This document shows, one piece after another, positions 11,461 to 22,800 of a DNA stretch of 64,000 nt. Position 1 is the first letter of the stretch, and each line of letters opens with the position of its first letter. This DNA is from Synaphobranchus kaupii. Its lineage: Eukaryota; Chordata; Actinopteri; Anguilliformes; Synaphobranchidae. The position numbers and the translations under genes were made by a program. Location of the stretch: contig CM056376.1 of NCBI GenBank assembly GCA_029718625.1, positions 120,002,222-120,066,221 on the forward strand, in the 5' to 3' direction. The notes beneath the pieces are model-generated. The model was given only the letters and a program-made list of their open reading frames with translations. It had not been told where the DNA came from and searched no databases.

Positions 11461-14400
11461 TGATTGGAGCCAGTGAAATTATCTTCTGGGATCATTCTAT
11501 ATACCCATATCATAGTGTTTAGGGGACCAGGTTTCCATATTCTGAAAAGATCCTAGCTTTATTTTGTTTGTTGGGAGCAGGTCTTAGGTGAGCTAAGGTC
11601 TTCGGTGCGATTGGGTCAAGTAAGGTGACCTAATTGGAGCCTGCAAACGGCAGTTTGAAATCCCCCCAGTACATTTTACTGTGTCATGTTTGGGTTGTTT
11701 GGATCACCACAGGGCCCACCCTGTCCATTCCATATTTCAGTCACAGTGATTATCCACTGAAGCAATATAAAAAATTAATGCATGTTTAGGAGTATAATTT
11801 TCAAACAAATAAAAACACAACTTTTTTTTATTTAAGACAAGGAGATGTACAGCCACCTAACACAGATGTTAACTTTTCCATGTGTGAGATAGATGAGAAG
11901 TGAAATGTACCTGATTTCATGACCTCAACCACAGCTACTTTAGCAGTGCTGTCATTTTGACTGCAACAGACTGCAAGACAATTTCGCTTATGGATTTCAG
12001 GAATGTCAGAGTGATGCTTTACAAACCATATAACTACAAGAGTTTGCAGTGACTTGGACCAGCCAAAATTAGTTTCTATATTTTGCTCAATGATGATAAT
12101 CTCAAATCTGTGGTTTACTGATTAATGTTATTTCTGTTATGCTTCCCACATATCTGACAGAAACATATAGCCTCAATGTCAAAAAGGAAAATAGGTTAAA
12201 TGTGGATAAACTAATATATTAATAATAATAAATAATAAATTGACCTTTTTTACACAAATATTGTACAATCACAATTTTGGCATAGTACTTGCACGTATAA
12301 GGATGTTAGTTTTTGATATTTTTGGATATATATGTAGTATATCTTTGATATGCATACAAAAACAAACTTGCTAAATATATACAGAAATGTATATTCTTTT
12401 CATTTTTTGGATTTAGTTCATGGCCATAATTTTCCAAGAGATATGCTGAATCTCTGATATCCTTAGTGTTTCTCTTATAGTAAAACAGCTCTTCTAATGT
12501 CAAGCTTGACAAGTGTAATTTATATCTATATATTACACAGTACTCCCAACCAGACTATCCCTGTGAAACACAGAACTGCAGAGTTTTAATGAGCGTGTGG
12601 GGACTGCAATTTGAGCTGCGGTTAACCATTCCTTATCGTGATAGGCCATATATCACCAGCTGACACAAGCAACCTGCTTGGCTTGAATGCAGATCCTTTT
12701 TGTGCAAAACAGTGACAGAAATCTTGCAGATTGCTTTTAGAGTATTGGTTTTATGATGTTTGTAGTCTGTGCAGGACATAGACATTTTATACTTGTTAAA
12801 TGACAAAGTAGGTAGCACACTGTAGTTTTTAGGAGTATGGAATAAATTTGGGAATTTTCTCTCACTGTCTTAGGCAACTCTTCAAGCTCAAATAAAGGCA
12901 TCAAAATGGTCTGCATATTTCCACATGAAAGCTTGCACTAAATCTTCCAGTATTACATTTTGACTACTTTACCACTGTCAATACAAAATTAAGATAAATT
13001 AAACACAATGGGCTATATCAATGGCAATTTGTTTATTCTGCATCAAATTACTATTTTCGTAAAATACATACACAAAGTATTATTCATGCATTATTATTCA
13101 ATCTACAAACAATATTAATATGTTCTGTTATTTTGGTAATATTGCAAGGATGTTCAAATTCACAAAATGAATAGAAATAAATATCTATATAAATCTAAAT
13201 AAACATAAATATATAATGTTTTTTTTGTTAATTTAACAATGAAGAGTGTATGTTTAAATCCATTTGAAATGCATGCTTACTTGGTACTGAGTACCGCAAG
13301 ACCACTTGCTACTGTATGTATAATGCCTTTGCACTCAGAAAATGCTACCGATAAAGGTATGCCAAGACATTATGCAGTACTACTTGCTTTAGACCACAAA
13401 ACCCTGAATTCCCTATAACTTCCATTGTATTGCAATTGCAATTCCCACTGATAAGAAACGGAAGCTGACATCACACACTTAGGAGAACAAGGCATGCTTC
13501 TCTGTGCTATCCCACATCAACGGCAGAGGTTAACTTGTAGCAATGAGTGCTGATTGGGAATTCCAAATTGGGGAAAAAAGGCGGAAAATCATTTAAAAAA
13601 ATAAACTGATGAATCAATAATCTAATCAGAAATATAGAGAATCATTATGCACCATAAAAAAAGATTATTTGCTCACAACATGCACTCTGAAATAGCTCAT
13701 CGGTGTGCCAGAAAAACTCCCCTGTTGCAGACAATCGATGGCGTTATTGTATAACTCCCGGAAGCTATGCTCCCAAGGTCTTATCGACTGTTTCTACATC
13801 ATTCATAATATAAACTTGACCTCTGCTGAGGAATCTGTGTCGACTGCATTGACGTTTTGATCATTTATGGCTTCTGGGACAAAAGAAGATAATGGATTTT
13901 TAACAGATGTGTGTTTAACAGCGTGACTTAGCCTGGCGCAGTCGTATTGGAATCTGATCAATAGTTTGGACAGTGATGCTTAGATGCATAACTACACCTT
14001 ACGAGTCCAATGAGAGCCACAACTATCACTTCTCAAGTTAGGGGGATCATTTTAGATATTGAACAGATGAAAATATATTGTGGGATCAGCAAATATATTG
14101 AGGGAATTTGAATGAAAAGTGAAGACCTGCACATTTTTAGTAATATAGTGAATAAAATTTCATCAATGTAATTTCATTAAAACAATCTTAATCAGGATTG
14201 ATATACATAGTATTGTGAATGCAAGTACAAAGTTTGTGTTATTTATTAATTTTAAAATTTTAACAAAACAGACACAAGGGATATTTAAATCAGCTTAACT
14301 CTTATCGTAAGCCATAGTTCAAAACCTTGACATAACTCTTACTTTGATATTCTTTGGGCCAGTTATAAATCTGAGAAAATTGCACATTTACTTGGATAAT

Positions 14401-16999
14401 GAGGTTCGTTGCTTGCAGAAGCGGTGCTACAAGGTCATAGATGAGGTAAGAATGTCCAATGTGTGTTTTTTGGACTGACTTTCTTATCAGTCTGATAAAT
14501 GAATGAAGCAGTCCGATAGCCACTTGTTCCTCCTCAGACATCTTAAACAACGTCTTAAACAGGCGGCCTTAAATCTTAGCGTGATCACTAAAACAACAGA
14601 CGTGTCAAAATCCCCTCCTGTGGAACGGCCGTATAACAGCGCGACAACAACTCTCCAAATCTACAAGACAATAGAGTGGAAAACATCAAAGTGGGGGGAG
14701 GCAACAAAGTTACATTTCTACAAAGCAAAAATTAAAACACCCAACTTTTTTTCCCTGTGGGTGTCGAGATATTCTTTCAGAGGCTCGAAGTGCTGTTTTT
14801 TGTCTGTCAGAAGTACCAGGTACTTGGCAACCTCCTCTCACCTCCTACTCCAAACCATCCCACACAATACATGTGCCTCTGCTGTTGATTGCAAAGCACA
14901 CATGGACTGGGACCACCAGACCCCCATTCGGAGAGCCAGGTCCTCACAGGGCAATGCAAATTGCACCAAGATGAGGTCAAAACACAGGCTGACTGACGGC
15001 CGTCACATTTAAACAGCCAGCTTGGGCTCTTTGATTTGGGCGGGTCGGGAGAGGATCGCCACATTTTCAGTGTGTTCCGCATTTCTCCTCCCTCTTGTAA
15101 CCACGCCCCTCTCAGGCCATTTCCATTTCCTCTTGCCGTCCTGCCTTCCGGAAACAGCTAATTCAAGGCCGGGGACCCTTCAGACGGCACTATGCGGTAC
15201 AAGGGCATTGTACGGACATGTGCGAGTGCGCTGTTCTGCGTTCAGGCACGGCCTTCCTGGACCCACATGCTCAATGTTCCCTTTATGATTCATTGATATG
15301 GGATTTCATGCACTTGCATAATGAATATAAAAATGGTTGCAAAATAGGGTCGTGCTCAAAGCTGATGTGCAGTAGCAGAGTAGAATTTATTTGTGCCTTT
15401 GGCTTAAAGGAAATGTACGGCTGCATCAATTGTGCATGTCTTCACAACTCGGTAATCTGTTTCAGATTTATAAAACAATTTCCCCGCCGCCAGTTCCCAG
15501 ATATACACTGTGTTGTCCCAATACCCATTCACACAAAAATTTTGTGAGAAGAGGTGAAGTTTTGGAGGGGCTCCTGTAAAATCATATCAGTCAAGGACTT
15601 AGTACCTCGGGTATCTACCAGACTGGAGAGTTTTGACACCATTTTTCTAGGTTTTGTGTTATTTTTCTGTTTTGCATGCGCCGTTCACTCCAGTATCTCA
15701 TGCCCTGATTGGTTAATCGTGCAGTTAACTTTTAATACCAGTATCTGCCTGTGGTCTATCGTCCCTCCTGTCCTAACACTAATGACTAATGACAGTGTAC
15801 ACAGTACTAATGGGAAAATCAATGTACTCAGCAAACGCGCATTTGATGATGCTAGATCCTCTCACGGGCTAATCTGGCACCTTTTCTTCTCAGGAAGCCA
15901 CTAAGCACACCCTCGTCATGTTGTCAACAGGTGCTGGAGAAGTCTTGTTACGAGCTGTGCGCTAATCTTGACAACACCTCTTGCGTCAGCCATATTTAAC
16001 AATTCATGCTGAAACACTGTAGGTCTAACCTGTGCATAATCGAAAGCAGCAGGCGATTGACTGCGCACAGTAGCCGTTCCTTATTACTGAAGAGAGAAGT
16101 GAATGGCAAGCAACACTCCAACCCTTGCAGACTTGCGTACGTTAAGAGTCACTAGTTGTCAGGGGTGAGGGTGCGTGGGGGGTGTGTGAACAAGTTAGGC
16201 CCAACACAAGGCTGGTCAGCGAGTCACTGTGGTGCATAGGCCTTGATCTGTCTAGAGAAAGTAGAAGATTTGCACCAGATATCTCACCTGAATTGTCATA
16301 TAGATTAATTAAAGAAACAGCAGTTCACACAAAATGTCTTGATAAGCAATATGAGAAAGGAACAGCTACATTTTGTAAGAAATTGTGCATTCTTTCTCTT
16401 TGCTAGCATTGCATCACATGCACCAGATTGATGTGAGGAATAAGCTGTTGTTTCAACGGGTGGTCACGGAACAATCAATAATGTTGCAAATGATAAAACA
16501 TGGACAAAAATCACCAAAAACAAGGGAGCTAAAGACAGCGTTTGTTTGTGCTGGCGGACAGTAATGTACGAAACGAAGATTGTATCGTTGTAGTCTGTTC
16601 ATTTAGCTGCAAATCAAGTACACTGCGCAGCCAGCACAGCCTGTTTCTTGTTATACTGAATCAGATATGAGCCATTGCTTTGGCGTTTTCCTGTCATTAA
16701 GTGACATCAGCTCTCATCGCCTTTCCCCCCAGTCATCCCAGTCATGTGACGTCAATTTCTGTGATTAGGCTGTTCTGTGGGGACCCCGGGATTCTCTGCT
16801 TTCTGCTGTAGGCTATCACTTCTCGCATTAGCACCAGCGCCGCAGAAACTAGCCCAGATAAAGCGCATGAAGATGTGGGGCTCGTAGGGTCACAGCTTAT
16901 CGAGTTTTCCTTTTCTTTTCTCTTGTGGCGTGGAGCCGTTGATGTACAAGTACACCACTTGGCCAGGACCTACCAGTCTATCACGATGCAATTGTTTTG
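11461..16999. other. 5.5 kb gene-poor interval
   Basis: Largely AT-rich from 11.5 to 14.3 kb, of mixed composition from 14.5 to 17 kb. A 169-codon open frame at 14503-15012 and a 116-codon frame at 15554-15904 show no domain, no codon bias and no exon-like flanks that I recognise. No repeat family was assigned. It could hold regulatory DNA, but nothing proves this. Confidence 0.4.
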
Positions 17000-18197
17000 A
17001 CCTTTTAAGTCATACGCTCTGAAGCTAATAGCCAAAGCGCTATCTTTATAAGGCACTATTCATGTGGTGGAACCTCACGGGGACATGCACGGTGCAGGTC
17101 GTGCACGGGTCTTTGAGACGCGGAGGGATCTCCGTGTGCTTGTCGGTCAGCCACATGGAAGCGGGCCGGATTGGGCCGAGCCGGCCCTCGGAATCAAAGC
17201 GAAAAAGATGCAATTGCGGACAAGCCCGAGCCCCGACGCCAGGTTACGGAAAATGTTTGTCAGGGGCGATCCCGCGGCTAAACGTCCAGGCTCCTCTGAA
17301 TAACGTGGGCTTTGTTCCCCAGCCCAGTGTATTATTTAGTTTTCTAGCAGTGATTAATTGAGCTCAGCCTGATTGTCTCAGGAAACAGAGATCAGTGTCA
17401 TTTAAATAATGACAGTGCGCTGTCATCTGATCTCCTGACCAACAGTTTTACAATAGATATGATTTACCAGTACTTGGAAATAGCAAACTCAATCACGGGA
17501 GGTTTTGGGACAGTGACTCATTCTTTCTTATTTTCTAAATTTGTACTGACAGTTTGTTAAATAAAATAATTAAGTTGCATGCCATATCTCCCTTTACCTG
17601 GGAGTCAGGTGTGAAGACAGTCTGGCCAATCAGTAGCACTAATTGTTCAGTTACAATATACTACCTGGGAGAAAAGAAAACCTGGGCTGGATTTGGATTT
17701 GAGGGCCAGATTTGAGTATCCATTCCATGCCATATGTACATAATCAAAATAACTGTAGTGTAAAGCTGTTTAAAGGCATGTGATCTGTTGTCTCTATCAC
17801 CTTGTTAGATTTGGGGTTGGCGTTTAGGAGCTGAGGATCGATATAGAGGTGAATTGGTGGCAAATGAGTGGGTGTGGGGTGGGGGGGTCTGGATGGTGCA
17901 CAATGCAGCCCTCCTGTTCCAATAAAAAAATGAAAAACATTATCTGATTCCTCTGTTGGTCTGCTGGCACTAATCTTTCAGAGGACCCCCAAACAGACAG
18001 GCAGGCATAAGACAGCACACCTCCACTTGTGAAAAGTAAATGGGGGGTGGAGGGGGGTTACGGATGGGGGCTGGTGTTGGTGGTGGTGGTGGTATTGGGG
18101 GGGGGGGGGGGGTCTATATTTCACAAGGCAGAGCCAGCACTCCAATCCGGCAAATTAAACAGAGCACCGTGGGGTTGGTAATTGATAGCACCATCCC
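17000..18197 (+). repeat. segmental duplication, partial copy 1 (left of LTR element)
   Basis: From GACCTTTTAAGTCATACGC the sequence matches 36678-37068 and 40585-40977 almost base for base to about 17395. It then jumps directly to the part corresponding to 39599 onward and continues to the ATCCC at 18193-18197. About 2.5 kb present in the tandem copies is missing, with a two-base AG at the junction. After the LTR element this copy resumes at 29143. Confidence 0.9.
17396..17429. promoter_or_regulatory. double inverted repeat of TGTCA/TGACAG sites, copy 1
   Basis: TGTCATT-TAAAT-AATGACA overlaps ATGACAG-TGCG-CTGTCAT. TGACAG/CTGTCA is the binding motif of TALE homeodomain proteins (MEIS, PREP, TGIF). 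The same 34 bp recur at 39599-39632 and 43504-43537. A regulatory role is inference. Confidence 0.35.
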
Positions 18198-19549
18198 TGT
18201 TACGATCCTGGGAAGGTTTGGACCTAAATGCACGACTGGGAGGCAGATTCAATGAAGGGATGTTTATTTTTAAATTAAGTTTAGGGGTAGTCCCAAAACT
18301 GTACAGGAAAAGGAAAACACAATTATCACACTGGGTAATGTCAGGAAGCCCGGAACGGACTGCTCCAAGCCGGAGCTGGACTTGAGGGTCCGGAACGGGT
18401 TCCAAGCCGGAACTGGACTGGATAGTAGGTGAAGGCAACACCTGGACTGGACTGGAACTGGACCGGGAGGTCCACTCAGGAAACGGGTTCTGGAACGGAT
18501 TTGTTCCAAACCGGAACTGGACTGAAGAGGTAGGTGCACGACTCACACCTGGACAGGACTGGAACTGGACCGGGAGGTCCACTCTGGAACTGGGCTCAGG
18601 AACGGATTGTTCCAAACAGGAACTGGACTGAAGAGGTAGGTGCACGACTCACTACGGCTGGACTGGAACTGGGCCGGGACGACTGCACCGGTACGGGGCA
18701 AAAAGCAGAGGGAGGTTAGTTTGGGAGTAGGCACGGGAAGGACCGGGAGGTTCTCACAGGGGTGCAGGGTTTGACAGGTAGGTAGCTGGTGAAGCACGGC
18801 AGAGCTGGGTAGTGTGGCGTAGCTGCGGTAGGTCCGGTTGGAGCTGACTGGTCTCCAGGGCTCCCGGAACCGTAACCGAAGACCTTGGTGGCTGCTTCGG
18901 CCGGACAGGAACAACTGGAGGGTAGCCAGGTTATAACGCCACCACGGATCCTACACGAGCTGGAGGTGGAGGTACCGCAACACACGCAAACAAACACGGG
19001 GAAAACGAACACTGCAATGGAGGACTGGAAGCCGGGTAAACTGGAGGTTGAAGGAAGACAGGTTAGCTGCATGCAATACTGAAATGACAGGGGAGGTAAA
19101 CTACCAATCTGTAGTTCGCGAGAACTAAACACTGTAAGGGGATAATATCCCACAACCAAGCGAATAGCACTTTTAAAGACCAGGAGCGAATAGCATGAAC
19201 ACCGAGTGAGGATAGTTAACAAACAGTAACAGGGTCAGAACGGTAACACACGTAATGAACCGACAAAGCAGGGGAGACAGCAGGTGGGTTAAATAAGGGA
19301 GTGAGATTGGAATCAACAAGGCACAGGTGCGGAAAGTAACCGGGAGTGCTTGTTAATTAGACAGGTGAGGAATGCAAGAAACGAGAGGGGAAGGTGATAG
19401 GCGGAAACCAAACTGGGAAACAAAGAGCCAAACAGAGGGGAAACGCCCAGCCTGAAGCAGAGGGGAAAACACGGACAAGGGAATCCAACAAGACACGGAG
19501 GGACATGACAAAACCGGGAAAACGGACTGGATGGGAACGGAACGTCACA
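18198..19549 (-). repeat. 3' LTR (element sense)
   Basis: 1,352 bp, near-identical to 27795-29137. It includes an internal tandem duplication of about 107 bp (18439-18545 and 18546-18651, each with a CGGGAGGTCCACTC block) that both LTRs share. TATA (TTATTTAA) is on the minus strand at 19296-19289. Confidence 0.92.
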
Positions 19550-19561
19550 GTACCCCCCCCT
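19550..19561 (-). promoter_or_regulatory. polypurine tract
   Basis: The element-sense sequence AGGGGGGGGTAC lies directly before TGTGACG of the 3' LTR. A G-run plus TAC in this place is the usual plus-strand primer layout in fish gypsy-type elements. Confidence 0.8.
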
Positions 19562-19639
19562 AAAAAGGACGCCTCCTGGCGTCCAACAGAAACACCACCG
19601 GAGGAAGAGGGCAGGAACGTTCAGGAGGTCGGCCACAGT

Positions 19640-19845
19640 GCGGACTGAACCGTACAGGAGGCCAGACGTGGCGCGGGCGGAGCCGCTCAGGAGGCCGGCT
19701 GTGGCGCGGGCGGAACCGCTCAGGAGGCCGGCTGTGGCGCGGGCGGAACCGCTCAGGAGGCCAGCCGCGGCGCGGGCGGAACCGTTCAGGAGGCCAGCCG
19801 CGGCGCGGGCGGAACCGCTCAGGAGGCCGGCTGCGTAGCGGGACT
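19640..19845. repeat. 33-bp array next to the polypurine tract
   Basis: Five to six copies of a unit beginning CGGAACCGCTCAGGAGGCCG, unrelated at first sight to the main 33-bp unit but sharing CAGGAGGC. It lies after the stop of the main frame. Confidence 0.9.
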
Positions 19846-22800
19846 GGAAGAGAGGAATGGAGCGGGACTGAATGACTGGAACGGGGCGGGACTGGATGAC
19901 TGGAACGGGGCGGGACTGGATGACAGGAACGGGGCGGGACTGGATGACAGGAACGGGGCGGGACTGGATGACTGGAACGGGGCGGGACTGGATGACTGGA
20001 ACGAGGCGGGACTGGATGACTGGAACGGGGCGGGACTGGGGGACTGGAACGGGGCGGGACTGGGGGACTGGAACGGGGCGGGACTGGGGGACTGGAACGG
20101 GGCGGGACTGGAACGGGGCGGGACTGGGGGACTGGAACGAGGAGGGACTGGGGGACTGGAACGAGGAGGGACTGGGGGACTGGACCGAGGAGGGACTGGG
20201 GGACTGGAACGAGGAGGGACTGGGGGACTGGAACGAGGAGGGACTGGGGGACGGGAACGAGGAGGGACTGGGGGACTGGAACGAGGAGGGACTGGGGGAC
20301 TGGACCGAGGAGGGACTGGGGGACTGGAACGAGGAGGGACTGGGGGACTGGAACGAGGAGGGACTGGGGGACTGGAACGAGGAGGGACTGGGGGACTGGA
20401 ACGAGGAGGGACTGGGGGACGGGAACGAGGAGGGACTGGGGGACGGGAACGAGGAGGGACTGGGGGACTGGAACGTGGCGGGACGGGGGGGCTGGAACGT
20501 GGCGGGACGGGGGGGCTGGAACGTGGCGGGACGGGGGGGCTGGAAGGGGAACGGACGGGAGGGCTGGAAGGGGAACGGACGGGAGGGCTGAAAGGGGAAC
20601 GGACGGGAGGGCTGGAAGGGGAACGGACGGGAGGGCTGGAAGGGGAACGGACGGGAGGGCTGGAAGGGGAACGGACGGGAGGGCTGGAAGGGGAACGGAC
20701 AGGAGGGCTGGAAGGGGAACGGACAGGAGGGCTGGAAGGGGAACGGACAGGAGGGCTGGAAGGGGACTGGACAGGAACAGCGATGATTACTTCGCCCTGA
20801 AGGGTGGCGACAGCGACTGCATCGCCCAGGAGGTCGGCGACGACATCATCCCGGAGGCGGGCGGCTGGAACGGGACCGGACAGGAACGGCGATGAACGTA
20901 TCGCCCTGGAGGCAGGCGGCGGCGACTGCATCGCCCTGGAGGCAGGAGGCGTCGACTGCATCGCCCAGGAAGGAGGAGACGGCGACTGCATCGCCCTGGA
21001 AGCAGGAGGCGGCGACGACTGCGTCGCTCTGGAAGCAGGAGGCGAAGACGCCTGCATCGCCCTGGGAGCAGGAGGCGGCGACGACTGCAACGCCCTGGGA
21101 TCAGGAGGCGGCGACGACTGCATCGCCCTGGAAGCAGGAGGCGGCGACGACTGCATCGCCCTGGAAGCAGGAGACGGCGACGACTGCATCGCCTTGGGAG
21201 CAGGAGGCGGCGACGACTGCATCGCCCTGGAAGCAGGAGGCGGCGACGACTGCATCGCCCTGGGAGCAGGAAGCGGCGCCTGCATTGCTCTGGAAGCAGG
21301 AGGCAGCGACGACTGCGTCGCTCTGGAAGCAGGAGGCGGCGATGACTGCATCGCCCTGGAAGCAGGAGGCGGGGATGACTGCATCGCCCTGGAAGCAGGA
21401 GGCGGCGACGACTGCATCGCCCTGGAAGCAGGAGGCGGCGACGACTGCATCGCCCTGGAAGCAGGAGGCGGCGACGACTGCATCGCCTTGGGAGCAGGAG
21501 GCGGCGACGACTGCATCGCCCAGGAAGGAGGAGACGGCGACTGCATCGCCCTGGAAGCAGGAGGCGGCGACGACTGCGTCGCTCTGGAAGCAGGAGGCGA
21601 AGACGACTGCATCGCCCTGGGAGCAGGAGGCGGCGACGACTGCAACGCCCTGGGAGCAGGAGGCGGCGACGACTGCATCGCCCTGGAAGCAGGAGGCGGC
21701 GACGACTGGATCGCCCTGGAAGCAGGAGGCGGCGACGACTGCATCGCCTTGGGAGCAGGAGGCGGCGACGACTGCATCGCCTTGGGAGCAGGAGGCGGCG
21801 ACGACTGCGTCGCTGTGGAAGCAGGAGGCGAAGACGACTGCATCGCCCTGGGAGCAGGAGGCGGCGACGACTGCAACGCCCTGGGATCAGGAGGCGGCGA
21901 CGACTGCATCGCCCTGGAAGCAGGAGGCGGCGACGACTGCATCGCCCTGGAAGCAGGAGACGGCGACGACTGCATCGCCTTGGGAGCAGGAGGCGGCGAC
22001 GACTGCATCGCCCTGGAAGCAGGAGGCGGCGACGACTGCATCGCCCTGGGAGCAGGAAGCGGTGCCTGCATTGCTCTGGAAGCAGGAGGCGGCGACGACT
22101 GCGTCGCTCTGGAAGCAGGAGGCGGCGATGACTGCATCGCCCTGGAAGCAGGAGGCGGGGATGACTGCATCGCCCTGGAAGCAGGAGGCGGCGACGACTG
22201 CATCGCCCTGGAAGCAGGAGGCGGCGACGACTGCATCGCCCTGGAAGCAGGAGGCGGCGACGACTGCATCGCCTTGGGAGCAGGAGGCGGCGACGACTGC
22301 ATCGCCCAGGAAGGAGGAGACGGCGACTGCATCGCCCTGGAAGCAGGAGGCGGCGACGACTGCGTCGCTCTGGAAGCAGGAGGCGAAGACGACTGCATCG
22401 CCCTGGGAGCAGGAGGCGGCGACGACTGCAACGCCCTGGGAGCAGGAGGCGGCGACGACTGCATCGCCCTGGAAGCAGGAGGCGGCGACGACTGCATCGC
22501 CCTGGAAGCAGGAGGCGGCGACGACTGCATCGCCTTGGGAGCAGGAGGCGGCGACGACTGCATCGCCTTGGGAGCAGGAGGCGGCGACGACTGCATCGCC
22601 CTGGAAGCAGGAGGCGGCGACGACTGCATCGCCCTGGAAGCAGGAGGCGGCGACGACTGCATCGCCCTGGGAGCAGGAGGCGGCGACGACTGCATCGCCT
22701 TGGGAGCAGGAGGCGGCGACGACTGCATCGCCCTGGGAGAAGGAGGCGGCGACGACTGCATCGCCCTGGGAGCAGGAAGCGGCGCCTGCATTGCTCTGGA

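Noticed and set aside
14503..15012. A 169-codon open frame.
   Set aside because: No recognisable domain, promoter or splice context. Its length is near chance in a window of this size.
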